A stretch of DNA of 34,635 bases from Myxococcota bacterium (GTDB taxonomy: Bacteria; Myxococcota_A; Polyangia; Polyangiales; JANWZI01): the NCBI GenBank assembly GCA_025054695.1, contig JANWZI010000038.1:1-34635 (forward strand), written 5' to 3'. Below the pieces are notes generated by a model, which saw nothing but the letters and a program-made list of their open reading frames with translations, did no database searches and was not told the origin of the DNA. Of the stretch, positions 8,719 to 16,954 are shown piece after piece. How positions within the stretch are numbered: the first letter of the stretch is position 1; each line of letters starts with the position of its first letter. Made by a program: the position numbers and the translations under genes.

Positions 8719-9848
8719 TCGCTCCCGGTGTTCGCCGAAGCGACTCGCCCGGGCCAGTGGCCGTGAGCCCACGGGGGTCCGACGGCTCCGCACGCACCGA
8801 ATCGCCCTTCCAACCCGAGCGTTCCACATGCCCGGTCCGGCTCGCGTCTCCGCTGGTCTGGGCGCTGCCGCTCGTGCTGCTCGCGTGCGACGGAGGTGCC
8901 GTGGCCCATCGACGCGGCGACGGATCGCCGCCGAGCGACTCGAGCGGCCTGGAGCCCGCCGACGACGGCCGGATCACGACGGACGCGAGCGGCGACGAAG
9001 AGCCGCCGGAAGACTTCGAGGCCGGGATCGAGCCCGATGAGGACGGCGGCTCCGTCGATCCCGGCAATCCGGACGGCGACGGGGGACCGAGGCCCGCGGA
9101 GGATGGCTCCACCGACGGCGGTGGCAGTGGTCGGCCGCGGCTGTTCGAGCCGGACGACGACTTCGACTACCAGCTCGGAGGCGCCTACGAGCCGCCGGAC
9201 GGTGTGCGGGTCGTCGTCCGCGATCGCCACGCCGAGCCGGCGCCGGGTCTGTACAACATCTGTTACGTCAACGGGTTCCAGGTCCAGCACGGCGAGGAAG
9301 ACTGGTGGATGCGCGAGCATCCGGACCTGCTGCTGCGCGACGCGTCGGGCGAACTGGTCATCGACGAGGGCTGGGACGAGCTGATGCTCGCGCCGACGAG
9401 CCCCTCGCGCCGCAGACGGCTCGCCTCGATCGTCGGCGGCTGGATCCGACAGTGCGCCGAGGACGGCTACGACGCCGTCGAGATCGACAACCTCGACATC
9501 TACAGCCGCTCCCGAGGCCTCGTCTCGGAGGACGACGTCGTGGCGACCATGGCCCTGTACGCAGAGGCCGCACACGCGGTCGGCCTCGCGATCGCGCAGA
9601 AGAACGGCCCCGAGCTCATCGAGCGGCGAGGCGAGATGGGCACCGATTTCGCGATCCTCGAGTCGTGCCACCGCTACGACGAGTGCGAGCCCTTCATCGA
9701 AGCCTACGCGGGGCTCGTCCTGATGGTCGAGTATCGCCGCGTGGACTTCGAGGGATCCTGCCGCGTGCGGTCGCATTTGACCGTCTTGCTGCGCGACCTG
9801 AACCTCATGCCGCCGTCCTCGCGCGGCTACGTCTTCGACCGCTGCTGA
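8715..9848 (+). CDS. GH114-like (endo-alpha-1,4-polygalactosaminidase family) lipoprotein
   Basis: 377 aa. A hydrophobic stretch with lipobox LLAC (Cys58) is followed by an Asp/Gly/Pro-rich linker (about 60-145) and a C-terminal TIM-barrel-like domain (about 160-377). The domain has the GH114/TM1410 hallmarks: CYVNGFQV, WDELMLAPTS, GYDAVEIDNLD (251-261) and an AIAQKNGPELI strand. Family members cleave galactosaminogalactan-type polysaccharides; the substrate here is inferred only. The ATG at 8715 overlaps the stop of the preceding gene (ATGA), which supports it, but it leaves about 40 residues before the signal peptide. GTG codons at 8757 or 8763 are alternatives. The product is probably anchored on the outer membrane or cell surface. 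Confidence 0.75.
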   Translation: MIAPGVRRSDSPGPVAVSPRGSDGSARTESPFQPERSTCPVRLASPLVWALPLVLLACDGGAVAHRRGDGSPPSDSSGLEPADDGRITTDASGDEEPPEDFEAGIEPDEDGGSVDPGNPDGDGGPRPAEDGSTDGGGSGRPRLFEPDDDFDYQLGGAYEPPDGVRVVVRDRHAEPAPGLYNICYVNGFQVQHGEEDWWMREHPDLLLRDASGELVIDEGWDELMLAPTSPSRRRRLASIVGGWIRQCAEDGYDAVEIDNLDIYSRSRGLVSEDDVVATMALYAEAAHAVGLAIAQKNGPELIERRGEMGTDFAILESCHRYDECEPFIEAYAGLVLMVEYRRVDFEGSCRVRSHLTVLLRDLNLMPPSSRGYVFDRC

Positions 9849-9939
9849 ACCTCGCAGGGGGTGCCCGCGTCCGAGATCTCGCCTTGCGTGACGACCGTTG
9901 CGTGCGACTGAGCGCCGCGTGCCGCGTCCGTGATGCGCG

Positions 9940-10020
9940 GCGAGGCCGAGGCGGAAGCCGAGCCGGCGACTGTACCCTCGACCGAGCCAGGGGCCGAGCT
10001 CAAGTCGGAGGTCGAGTCGG
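9940..10020. repeat. CTCGGN-family tract R4 (degenerate)
   Basis: A decayed stretch with scattered GCCGAG/ACCGAG units on the plus strand, in the 277-bp gap between the GH114-like gene and zapA (both plus). It looks like an old copy of the same hexamer family, with many substitutions and broken spacing. Nothing else recognisable is in the gap. Confidence 0.5.
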
Positions 10021-10125
10021 CGCCCGTGACCGTTGGCGCGGTCGTTGCCGCGGGCGATTTCGAGACCAGGCGCGCCATCGGGCCGACTTGACGGGACACG
10101 TGCGCACGCGTTCGAATCACCCATC

Positions 10126-10446
10126 GTGAAGCGCACCGTCACCGTCGAGGTCGCCGGCCAGCGCTACCGCCTCCACGCCGAGGCCGACGAGGCACACGTG
10201 GAGCGGCTGCGTACGAGGGTCCAGGAGCGCATCGACGCGCTCTCGGTCGCCGGCGCGCGGGGCGGCACACCCGCGCAAATCCTCGCCGCCGTCGCGCTCT
10301 CTCTCGCCGACGACCTCGAGACGTGCGAGCGCCGACGACGACGGATCGAGAGCAGCTCGCGCGCCGCCCTCGCGGCGCTGCGCGAGCGGCTGGCCAGCAC
10401 CGCGCCTGCGGCGAGCCCGCCGACGGACGGCCGCGTTTCGGAGTGA
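10126..10446 (+). CDS. zapA: cell division protein ZapA
   Basis: 106 aa. ZapA binds FtsZ and promotes bundling of the Z-ring at midcell. The N-terminal globular head is recognisable (VTVEVAGQRYRLHAEADEAHVERL), followed by an alanine-rich segment and a long helix (ADDLETCERRRRRIESSSRAAL), which in the family forms the dimerising coiled coil. Length is typical. The GTG at 10126 is chosen because family members begin a few residues before the first beta strand; no clear Shine-Dalgarno sequence precedes it. Its stop codon overlaps the start of the cyclo-ligase gene. The zapA/ygfA pairing is a widespread conserved neighbourhood and supports both calls. Confidence 0.82.
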   Translation: MKRTVTVEVAGQRYRLHAEADEAHVERLRTRVQERIDALSVAGARGGTPAQILAAVALSLADDLETCERRRRRIESSSRAALAALRERLASTAPAASPPTDGRVSE

Positions 10447-11069
10447 CCCCGGACGACGTCGAGCACGGACTCCGGGTCGCCGCCAAGCGCGTCCTTCGCG
10501 AACGCGCGCTCGCGACCCGGCGCCTGATGCCACCCGAGGCCCGTGCCCGTCGTTCGGCGCGCATCGTCGAGGCCGTGCTCGGACTGCCCGAGTGGGCAAG
10601 CGCCGCGACCGTGGCCCTCTACGCACCGCTACCGACCGAGCCCGACGTGACGCCCCTGATCGAGACCGCACGTGCCGTCGGCAAGCGCGTCGCGTTGCCT
10701 CGGGTCGACGGCGAGATGCTCCGGATGCACGAGGTACCGCGCGATCCCGCGACCATGACGCGTTCGGCGCTCGGCGTACTCGAGCCGCCCGACCACGGCC
10801 CGGCGATCGACGTCTCCGAGCTCGACCTCGTGGTCGTTCCGGCGCTGGGCGCCGACCCGTCGGGCGGACGTCTCGGTCGCGGGCGCGGCTTCTACGACCG
10901 GTTTCTGCGGACGCTCGTGCCGGGCCGGACGCTTCGCGTGGCGGTCGTCTACGAGTTCGAGCTCGTTCCCGAGCTTCCGCTCACGGAACACGACGTCCGT
11001 GTCGATCGCGTCGTGAGCTGTCGCGGCGTGCTCCGAGCCTTTCGCGACGAAGACGCCGGCGCGGCGTAG
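10443..11069 (+). CDS. ygfA: 5-formyltetrahydrofolate cyclo-ligase
   Basis: 208 aa. It converts 5-formyl-THF to 5,10-methenyl-THF with ATP, recycling a dead-end folate. Visible family features are the basic N-terminal helix with KRVLRERALATRR, VALYAPLPTEPDVTPLI (57-73), VALPRV and the nucleotide-binding signature GGRLGRGRGFYDR (141-153). The GTG at 10443 overlaps the zapA stop (GTGA), giving tight coupling. In many proteobacteria the 6S RNA gene lies between zapA and this gene; here there is no room for it. The gene ends just before tract R5. Confidence 0.9.
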   Translation: MTPDDVEHGLRVAAKRVLRERALATRRLMPPEARARRSARIVEAVLGLPEWASAATVALYAPLPTEPDVTPLIETARAVGKRVALPRVDGEMLRMHEVPRDPATMTRSALGVLEPPDHGPAIDVSELDLVVVPALGADPSGGRLGRGRGFYDRFLRTLVPGRTLRVAVVYEFELVPELPLTEHDVRVDRVVSCRGVLRAFRDEDAGAA

Positions 11070-11119
11070 CGCGACGCGGGCTCATCGAGATCGAGCCGGA
11101 TACCTCGAAACCAATCCCA

Positions 11120-11213
11120 AGTCCGAGACCGTGCCCGAGCCCGATCCCGAAACCGAGGCCGAAACCGTGCCCGAGTCCGAGTCCGAGCCCGAGCCCGAGA
11201 CCGAGCCCGAGCC
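11120..11213. repeat. CTCGGN hexamer tract R5 (inverted orientation)
   Basis: About 95 bp of NCCGAG units on the plus strand (CTCGGN on the minus strand), between the convergent 3' ends of ygfA and the DUF1517-type gene. The orientation is opposite to R2, R3 and R6-R9. The edges are degenerate (GATCCC, GAAACC units). Confidence 0.85.
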
Positions 11214-11256
11214 ACGTCTCGAGCGCGATTCGAGATGATCCCGGCCGCGCCGCGCT

Positions 11257-12299
11257 TTAGGACGAAGCCGGCCCACCCTGCGCGAGCGGCGCCCCGCAGT
11301 GCGGGCAGCGGCCGAGCTCCGCCGCGAACGGTCCCGAGCAATAGCGGCAGAACACCCGCCCCACGACCTGCTGCACGCCCCGCAGGCGTGCGAGCTCGGG
11401 GTAGAGGGCCTCGAGCTCGGCGCTGCTCATCCGGTCCTGCTCGGCCGCGGGAGACCAGACGACCTCGAGCGCGACCAGTCGTTGCTCGTCGAGCGCGCGC
11501 AACGCCGCGAGCGCCGTGCGGATCTGGCTGGCGTCGGCCGCATCGTGCACGTCGAGCAGGACCCCGCGCGCGGCGACCACAAGCGTGACCACGACGAGAC
11601 CCTCCCCCTCCTCTTCGCGAGCGCGCATCCGGGGACCCTCCGCGCTCTGCGTCCGACCTTCGGCGTTGCGAACGAGCTCGTGCCGGAATCTCGAGCGCGC
11701 GTCGGCGGCTTTCTGCCGGAACGCGGCTTCGGCGAGCTGGGGGCTCGTCGGATGCTGGTTGTAGACGGCCGCGTAGAGCCAGGCGGGCTCGGCGCGTAGC
11801 AGGAGGTCCACGGTCTGTCCCAGCAGGGCGACGAGCCCACGACGGCTGCCCGTCTGACCCGAGCGCGCCATGCGATCGAGGGCAGCCTGCACGAACGGGC
11901 GCGCCCGCCAGTCGATGGCGAGCATGATCCCCGAAACGTCGATGCCGGCCCACGCGCGACCCGATGCGGACAGCGGGCCCATCGTGCCGTAGCGACGGCG
12001 CGCCGCCTGCAACGCGACGAGCAGGCCCACGACCAGCACGAGCATCACGAGCCCCGAGCAGCTCAGCCCGCCGCCGCCCGCGAACGCTCCGAAGTCGGGC
12101 AGCGGCCCGAAGTCGTCGAAGTCGCCGAACCCGCCGAACCCGCCGCCGCCGCCGAATCCGCCAACGACGCCCCCCCCCCCCCGCCGAAATCTCCCCCGCC
12201 GAAGCTGCCACCGGATCCCTGCGCGGAGACGGACCACGGCATCCCGAGCCCCACCAGGAGCACGAGGGTGCGCCCGATGCGACGCGGCCACTCCATCAT
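11257..12299 (-). CDS. DUF1517-like membrane protein with C-terminal zinc ribbon, frame broken at a 13-G tract
   Basis: The protein starts at 12299 (ATG ATG) with a signal peptide (RTLVLLVGLGMPWSVSAQ) and a Gly/Phe-rich segment. The coding strand then has 13 consecutive Gs (12170-12182), after which the frame is lost. The rest of the protein continues in another frame: more Gly/Phe repeats (GGFGGGGGFGGFGDF), a membrane helix (LVMLVLVVGLLVAL), a ~180-aa cytoplasmic-type domain (IDWRARPFVQAALDRMA, then FRHELVRN) fitting DUF1517, and a CxxC...CxxC zinc ribbon (FCRYCSGPF, CPHCGAPL). A tract of 14 or 11 Gs would restore one reading frame of about 347 codons. DUF1517 has no settled function. It is divergent from uvrC and convergent with ygfA. 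This may be a slippage-controlled gene or a sequencing error. Confidence 0.7.
12170..12182. repeat. 13-bp C/G homopolymer inside a coding region
   Basis: An uninterrupted run of 13 C on the plus strand (13 G on the coding minus strand) lies in the glycine-rich part of the DUF1517-type gene, exactly where the reading frame changes. Tracts of this length are prone both to polymerase slippage in the cell and to miscounting in sequencing. Confidence 0.9.
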
Positions 12300-12460
12300 G
12301 GCAAGACCGGACGAAGCCACCCCGACCGTCGCTCCGGGCGGCTTCCGCGTTCCGAGGAGCGTATCCGCCGCCCCCGACGGCCCGCGGGACGATGCCCGAC
12401 GCCTTGCCGCACGCCGACATCCTCGCCGCGCACCAGGTCCCCTGCAAGACTGAAACGGCG

Positions 12461-14554
12461 ATGAGCGAGCTCGAGCCACCCGCGTCCGCGTTGCGCGAAC
12501 GACTCGAGACGCTTCCGACGGAACCGGGCGTGTACGTCTTCCGCGCGTCCGACGGCTCAGCGCTGTACGTCGGCAAGGCCCGCAACCTGCGCGCGCGCGT
12601 GCGCGGCTACTTTCAGCCTTCGAGCACCGACACGCGGTTCTTCGTGCGCGTGCTGCACACGCAGGTCGCCGACCTCGAAACGTTCGTCACGCAGAACGAG
12701 AAGGAGGCCGCCCTGCTCGAAGCGCAGCTCGTGCGCTCGCTGCGACCCCGATGGAACTTCAAGCTGCGCGACGACAAGGACTTTCTGTCGATTCGCATCG
12801 ACCGATCGCAGCCCTACCCGCGCCTCGAAATCGTGCGGCGCCCACGGCCCGACGGGGCCCGCTACCACGGCCCGTTCGATTCGGCGAGCGCGGCGCGGCA
12901 GACACTGCGCCTGGTCAACCGCCACTTCCGGCTTCGCACCTGCACCGATCGCGAGATGCACGGCCGCCGCCGGCCGTGCCTCCAGCACCAGATCGGCCGC
13001 TGTCCGGCCCCGTGTGTGCTGCCCGTCGATCGCGACGAGTACCTCGCGCAGCTCGACGCGGCGAGTCTGTTCCTCGACGGACGCCACGACGAGCTCGTCG
13101 CCGTGCTCGCCGAGCGGATGCGCGAGTCCGCCGCGGCGATGGACTTCGAGCGCGCCGCCGCGTACCGCGATCAGATCCGCGCCATCGAGCGCGTCCGCCA
13201 GGAGCAGCACGTCGTCGCCGTCCGCGACGTCGATCAAGACGTCGTGGGGCTGGCCCGCGATGGGGATCGGGCGCAGCTCGCGCTCGTTCGCGTCCGCGCC
13301 GGCAAGGTCGTCGACGTGCGGACCTGGAACCGCGACGCGGCGGCCTTGCCCGACGACGAGCTCGTCGCCTCGTTCGTGAGCGCGTATTACGAGCACGCGA
13401 CGGACTTGCCGGACGAAGTGCTGCTGCCTGTCGAGATCGAGGCGAGCGAAGGATTGGCCGCGTGCCTTTCGGAACGCGCGGGCCGTCGGGTCGTGCTGCG
13501 CGCCGCGCGGCGGGGCGCCGGCATGCGTCTGCTGCGCCTGGCCGCCCGCAACGCCGCCAACGCGCTGCAGGCCCGCCGCCGTTCGGACGAGGACATCGAG
13601 GCGAAGCTGCGCGCGATCCAGCGCCGCCTGGGGTTGCCGAGGCTGCCGCGCCGCATCGAGTGCATCGACGTGTCGCACCACGGCGGACGCGACACCGTCG
13701 CCGCGATTGTCGCTCTGCGCGACGGAGCGCCGGACCGCGCGCGCTACCGCACCTTCCGCATCCGCACGTCCCGCGAAGGCGACGATTACGGCGCGATGCG
13801 CGAGGTACTCGGCCGTCGCCTCCGGCGCGCGCGCGCCGCCCAGAAGGGCTGGGAGCTGCCGGACCTGCTCCTCGTCGACGGGGGCAAGGGGCAGCTCACC
13901 GTGGCGCGGACGGTGCTCGCGGAGCTCGGTGTCGACGATTTGCCCGTCGTGGCGCTGGCCAAGGAGCGCGAACGGCCCGGCGCCGGCCGCGTGCTCGATC
14001 GAATCTACGTCGTCGGACGCAAGAATCCCGTTCCCGTCGGCCCCGGCGCCTCGGCGCTGCTCGTCCTGGTGCATGCGCGCGACGAAGCGCATCGCGCGAG
14101 CAACGTCGCGCGACTGCGGGTGCAGCGCCGGCGCGCGCTGCGCTCGCGCCTCCTCGAGCTTCCGGGCATCGGGCCAAAGACCGCGCGGCGATTGTTGCGT
14201 GCGCTCGGCTCGCTTCGTGCGGTGCTCCAGGCCGATCCAGAAACCCTGCGCGCGGCCGGCGCGACGCCCGCGCAGGTTCGCTCGATCCTCGCGGCTTGTG
14301 ATGCCGACGTCGGTTCGGACTCGGACTCGGCCGCGGGCTCGGGCTCGGACTCGGTCTCGGGCTCGGACGCGGACTCGGGCTCGGACACGGACTCCGACTC
14401 GGACTCGCCCGCGGGCTCGGGCTCAGATCCTGACTCGCACCCGCGCCGTTCCCACGCCGGCGCGCCGGATCGAAAGCGAATCAAAGCTCGTGCGGCATCC
14501 GATCGCTCGGACTGCGGAAGTAGTGCCACGGCGAGTAGTGATGGAACGAGCTGA
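12461..14554 (+). CDS. uvrC: excinuclease ABC subunit C (UvrC) with repeat-derived C-terminal tail
   Basis: 697 aa. UvrC makes the 3' and 5' incisions in nucleotide excision repair. It has a GIY-YIG domain (GVYVFRASDG, LYVGKARNL, NEKEAALLEAQLV; about 15-95), UVR motif (AAAMDFERAAAYRDQI; about 225-240), RNase H-like nuclease domain (ECIDVSHHGG, LLVDGGKGQL, HARDEAHR) and a helix-hairpin-helix domain (LPGIGPKTARRLLRALGS). The family normally ends soon after the last domain. Here about 80 more residues follow, first an imperfect Ser-Asp/Ser-Gly dipeptide tail encoded by tract R6 (from about residue 618), then a basic segment. The last 74 nt overlap the 3' end of the convergent 5'-nucleotidase gene. 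The ATG at 12461 matches the family N-terminus. The enzyme itself looks complete; the tail is the odd part. Confidence 0.93.
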   Translation: MSELEPPASALRERLETLPTEPGVYVFRASDGSALYVGKARNLRARVRGYFQPSSTDTRFFVRVLHTQVADLETFVTQNEKEAALLEAQLVRSLRPRWNFKLRDDKDFLSIRIDRSQPYPRLEIVRRPRPDGARYHGPFDSASAARQTLRLVNRHFRLRTCTDREMHGRRRPCLQHQIGRCPAPCVLPVDRDEYLAQLDAASLFLDGRHDELVAVLAERMRESAAAMDFERAAAYRDQIRAIERVRQEQHVVAVRDVDQDVVGLARDGDRAQLALVRVRAGKVVDVRTWNRDAAALPDDELVASFVSAYYEHATDLPDEVLLPVEIEASEGLAACLSERAGRRVVLRAARRGAGMRLLRLAARNAANALQARRRSDEDIEAKLRAIQRRLGLPRLPRRIECIDVSHHGGRDTVAAIVALRDGAPDRARYRTFRIRTSREGDDYGAMREVLGRRLRRARAAQKGWELPDLLLVDGGKGQLTVARTVLAELGVDDLPVVALAKERERPGAGRVLDRIYVVGRKNPVPVGPGASALLVLVHARDEAHRASNVARLRVQRRRALRSRLLELPGIGPKTARRLLRALGSLRAVLQADPETLRAAGATPAQVRSILAACDADVGSDSDSAAGSGSDSVSGSDADSGSDTDSDSDSPAGSGSDPDSHPRRSHAGAPDRKRIKARAASDRSDCGSSATASSDGTS
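14314..14438. repeat. CTCGGN hexamer tract R6, inside the uvrC frame
   Basis: About 125 bp of CTCGGN units on the plus strand, read in the uvrC frame as Ser-Asp and Ser-Gly dipeptides. It lies where the uvrC stop codon would be expected. This is the only tract in the window inside a convincing gene. Confidence 0.9.
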
Positions 14555-15962
14555 CGCGCGCCGCATATAGGCACGCGAACTGCTCGACCTGATCTCCGAA
14601 GCTCGAAAGCTCCGGTCCCGCCTTGAGCAGCGAGCCCCAGTACGGATGAAAGGCGCGCTCGACGCGCTCCTCGAGCCCGTCGAGCTCGGCGTCGAGCGGA
14701 CGGAGGCGGCGTCGTATCCCCTCGATGGCCCGACGCTCGAGCGTGCGCGCGGCCTCGAGCTCGACGTCACGTCCGCCGGCCGCGCCGATCCGCTCCTCGA
14801 TCCCCCGCAACCGCGCCTGCCGCTCGTGCAATTCGTCCTCGAGCGCGGCGCGCAGCTCCTCGAGCGCCTCGATCCGCGCCCGCAACGGCGCCGTGGCGCG
14901 CAGCGCCTCGAGCTCCGCGTCTAGCTCCGGGATGATCATCGCCGTGCGCCATGCCGTTTCCTTCTTCGCGCGCAACACGTCGCCGTAGATGTGATCGCCC
15001 ACGTACAGAACGTGATCGCCGCCGGTGCCGGCCATCCGCTCGAGCGCGGCGAGACTGCCACCGCGATAGATCCGCCCGCGTTCGAGCGTCTGGGCCGGCC
15101 GCGTGCTCCCGTCGGCCAGCACCTCGTGGAACGGCTCGTCCTCCGTGAAGAAGCCTGGCTTGCGCGCCGCCGTGATGATCAGATCAAAGTAACTGCGCCA
15201 GCTCGCGTATCCAGGCATCGCGCCGTCGAGCAGATACCGCATCACGGCGTCCGTGTAGCCCGGCTGCGAATTGGTCAGCAAAAACAGACGCTTTCCGGCG
15301 CTCCGCAGCCGGTGCAGCGTCGGACCGAGCCGCGGGTCACGCTCCACAAACCGCGGGAAGTTGGCAGCGACCACGTCGAGAATCGACCCGTCTTGATGCG
15401 CCAGGTCGATGCATTCTCGCACGTCGCCAAAGAGCGCGTCGTAGTCGACCGGCTCTCCCAATGCCTCCAGGGCCTCGATCGCACCGGCATAGACCGCGAC
15501 CTCCGAGAGCGCGTACAGCGTGTCGACCCAGTGGTAGCGCGCGGTGCCCGGTCGCAGCCGGCGCTGGTGATAGAGCGCGCGTCGCTCCTCGCGAGGCAGC
15601 TCGCGCAGACCGTGGTAGGCACGCTTGACGTACCGGTAGCGGTCCATCTTGAGCACGTTGCCCAGCTTGCGGTCGACGAGCAGACCGCGGATCGGAAAGC
15701 GCGGCTCGACCCGCATCGTGAGCAGGACCTCGGGATAGCCACGCTCGACGAGCTTGCGCGCCGTCACTTCGATGGACAGCCGGTCCATCTCGTCCTGCAC
15801 GTAGATGGCGAGCGTGTAGTCCATGTCGAAGCCGACGAGCTCGATGCGCTCGAGCCGCAGGTTGCGGTTGCAGAAGACGCGCCGCGCGGGGGCGATGGGC
15901 AGCCCCCGAGGCACCACGTCGCCCAGCGGCAGCTCGACCTGGGAAGGGCCGTCGGCGCTCAC
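14481..15962 (-). CDS. HAD-family cytosolic 5'-nucleotidase
   Basis: 493 aa, of the HAD-IG 5'-nucleotidase (cN-II-like) family that dephosphorylates purine monophosphates. HAD motif I is VGFDMDYTLAIY, with both catalytic aspartates. Motif II is LFLLTNSQPGYTDAVM. Motif IV is in GDHVLYVGDHIYGDVLRAKKETAWRT, with the lysine and Gly-Asp-His pair of the family. A charged helical stretch follows (ELDAELEAL to ELHERQARLRG, probably coiled coil), and the C-terminus has the family-like FACLYAARVSSFHHYSPWHYF. The start is a GTG at 15962; no better start lies before motif I. Its last 74 nt overlap the repeat-derived end of uvrC on the other strand. Upstream is tract R7, shared with the divergent BMC-T gene. 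Confidence 0.88.
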   Translation of the reverse strand: MSADGPSQVELPLGDVVPRGLPIAPARRVFCNRNLRLERIELVGFDMDYTLAIYVQDEMDRLSIEVTARKLVERGYPEVLLTMRVEPRFPIRGLLVDRKLGNVLKMDRYRYVKRAYHGLRELPREERRALYHQRRLRPGTARYHWVDTLYALSEVAVYAGAIEALEALGEPVDYDALFGDVRECIDLAHQDGSILDVVAANFPRFVERDPRLGPTLHRLRSAGKRLFLLTNSQPGYTDAVMRYLLDGAMPGYASWRSYFDLIITAARKPGFFTEDEPFHEVLADGSTRPAQTLERGRIYRGGSLAALERMAGTGGDHVLYVGDHIYGDVLRAKKETAWRTAMIIPELDAELEALRATAPLRARIEALEELRAALEDELHERQARLRGIEERIGAAGGRDVELEAARTLERRAIEGIRRRLRPLDAELDGLEERVERAFHPYWGSLLKAGPELSSFGDQVEQFACLYAARVSSFHHYSPWHYFRSPSDRMPHEL

Positions 15963-16030
15963 GGCCTACCGCTTCATGATGCCGTCCATCCCGTGCACAC
16001 GCCACGGTAGGCCTCGCTCCGGGCCTCCTA

Positions 16031-16246
16031 CTCGGACTCGGGCTCGGGCTCCCGGTCGGGCTCGGGCTCGGACTCGAACTCGGGATCCGGGTGAGACTCG
16101 GTGCCGGACTCGGACTCGGACTCGGGCTCGGTCTCCGACTCGGACTCGGACTCGGACTCGAACTCGGGCTCGGAGTCGGTCTCGGAATCGGACTCGGGCT
16201 CCGACTCGGACTCGACCCCGGCCTCGGCCTCGGACTCGGGCTCGGC
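16031..16246. repeat. CTCGGN hexamer tract R7, in a divergent promoter gap
   Basis: About 216 bp (36 units) of CTCGGN hexamers on the plus strand. It fills most of the 347-bp gap between the divergently transcribed 5'-nucleotidase (start 15962) and BMC-T gene (start 16310). Any promoter for either gene must lie in the short flanks (68 bp and 63 bp) or in the tract. It is the only tract in the window between divergent genes. Confidence 0.9.
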
Positions 16247-16309
16247 CCTGGCGCAGGATTTCGGCTCCAGTTCCCACCTGCTGTGACGCCGCCGTGCCGT
16301 TGTGTTAGC

Positions 16310-16954
16310 GTGCCCGCCCACCTCGTGGAGCTGCGCGCCTACACCTTCATCGACGCGCTGCAGCCGCAACTGGCGGGCTTCCTGCAGACGGTCGCGACCG
16401 GATTCCAGCCGCTCGAAGAACAGGCTGCGCTGTTCGTCGAGGTCGCCCCGGGAATCACCATCAACCGCCTGACCGATGCGGCGCTCAAGGCGAGCGCGTG
16501 CACGCCCGGACTGCAGATCGTCGAGCGGGCCTACGGTCTGCTCGAACTGCACCACGACGATCGGGGTCAAGTCCACGCCGCAGGCGCCGCCATCCTGCGC
16601 GCGCTCGGCGTGTCCGAGTCCGCGCGGCTGCGGCCGCGCATCGTCTCGCGCGAGATCATCACGGGCGTCACCGGACACCACGAGATGCTCCTCAATCGCA
16701 TGCGGCACGGGGACATGATCCGGCAGGGCGAGACGCTCTACGTCCTCGAGACGCAACCCGCGGCGTACGCCGCGATCGCGAGCAACGAGGCCGAAAAGGC
16801 GGCCCCCATTCGTCTGTTGGAAGTCATCACGTTCGGTGCGTACGGACGCCTTTTCCTCGGAGGTGGAGAGGCCGAAATCATCGAGGCCGCCCGCGCGGCC
16901 GAGGCGGCGCTCGAAGCGCTCGACGGGCGCACGCCGGCAACGGGCACGACGTGA
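16310..16954 (+). CDS. BMC-T type bacterial microcompartment shell protein
   Basis: 214 aa with two tandem BMC domains (about 8-100 and 112-205), as in trimeric pseudo-hexameric shell proteins. Segments such as RAYTFIDALQPQLAGF, FVEVAPGITINRLTDAALKA, VERAYGLLELHH, LYVLETQPAAYAAIASNEAEKA and FGAYGRLFLGG closely resemble my recollection of the BMC-T proteins of Haliangium ochraceum; a database comparison was not possible. Such proteins form shell facets with a gated pore. No other shell protein, encapsulated enzyme or BMC locus gene is in the window, so this is a satellite or orphan copy. The GTG at 16310 is chosen; the GTG at 16325 would give a start closer to the first strand. Its stop overlaps the start of the SDR gene (GTGA), so the two are made together. 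Confidence 0.78.
   Translation: MPAHLVELRAYTFIDALQPQLAGFLQTVATGFQPLEEQAALFVEVAPGITINRLTDAALKASACTPGLQIVERAYGLLELHHDDRGQVHAAGAAILRALGVSESARLRPRIVSREIITGVTGHHEMLLNRMRHGDMIRQGETLYVLETQPAAYAAIASNEAEKAAPIRLLEVITFGAYGRLFLGGGEAEIIEAARAAEAALEALDGRTPATGTT

Noticed and set aside
9827..10120. 97-aa minus-strand frame between the GH114-like gene and zapA
   Set aside because: Low-complexity Ser/Ala/Thr sequence over degenerate tract R4, with no recognisable domain or ribosome-binding site.
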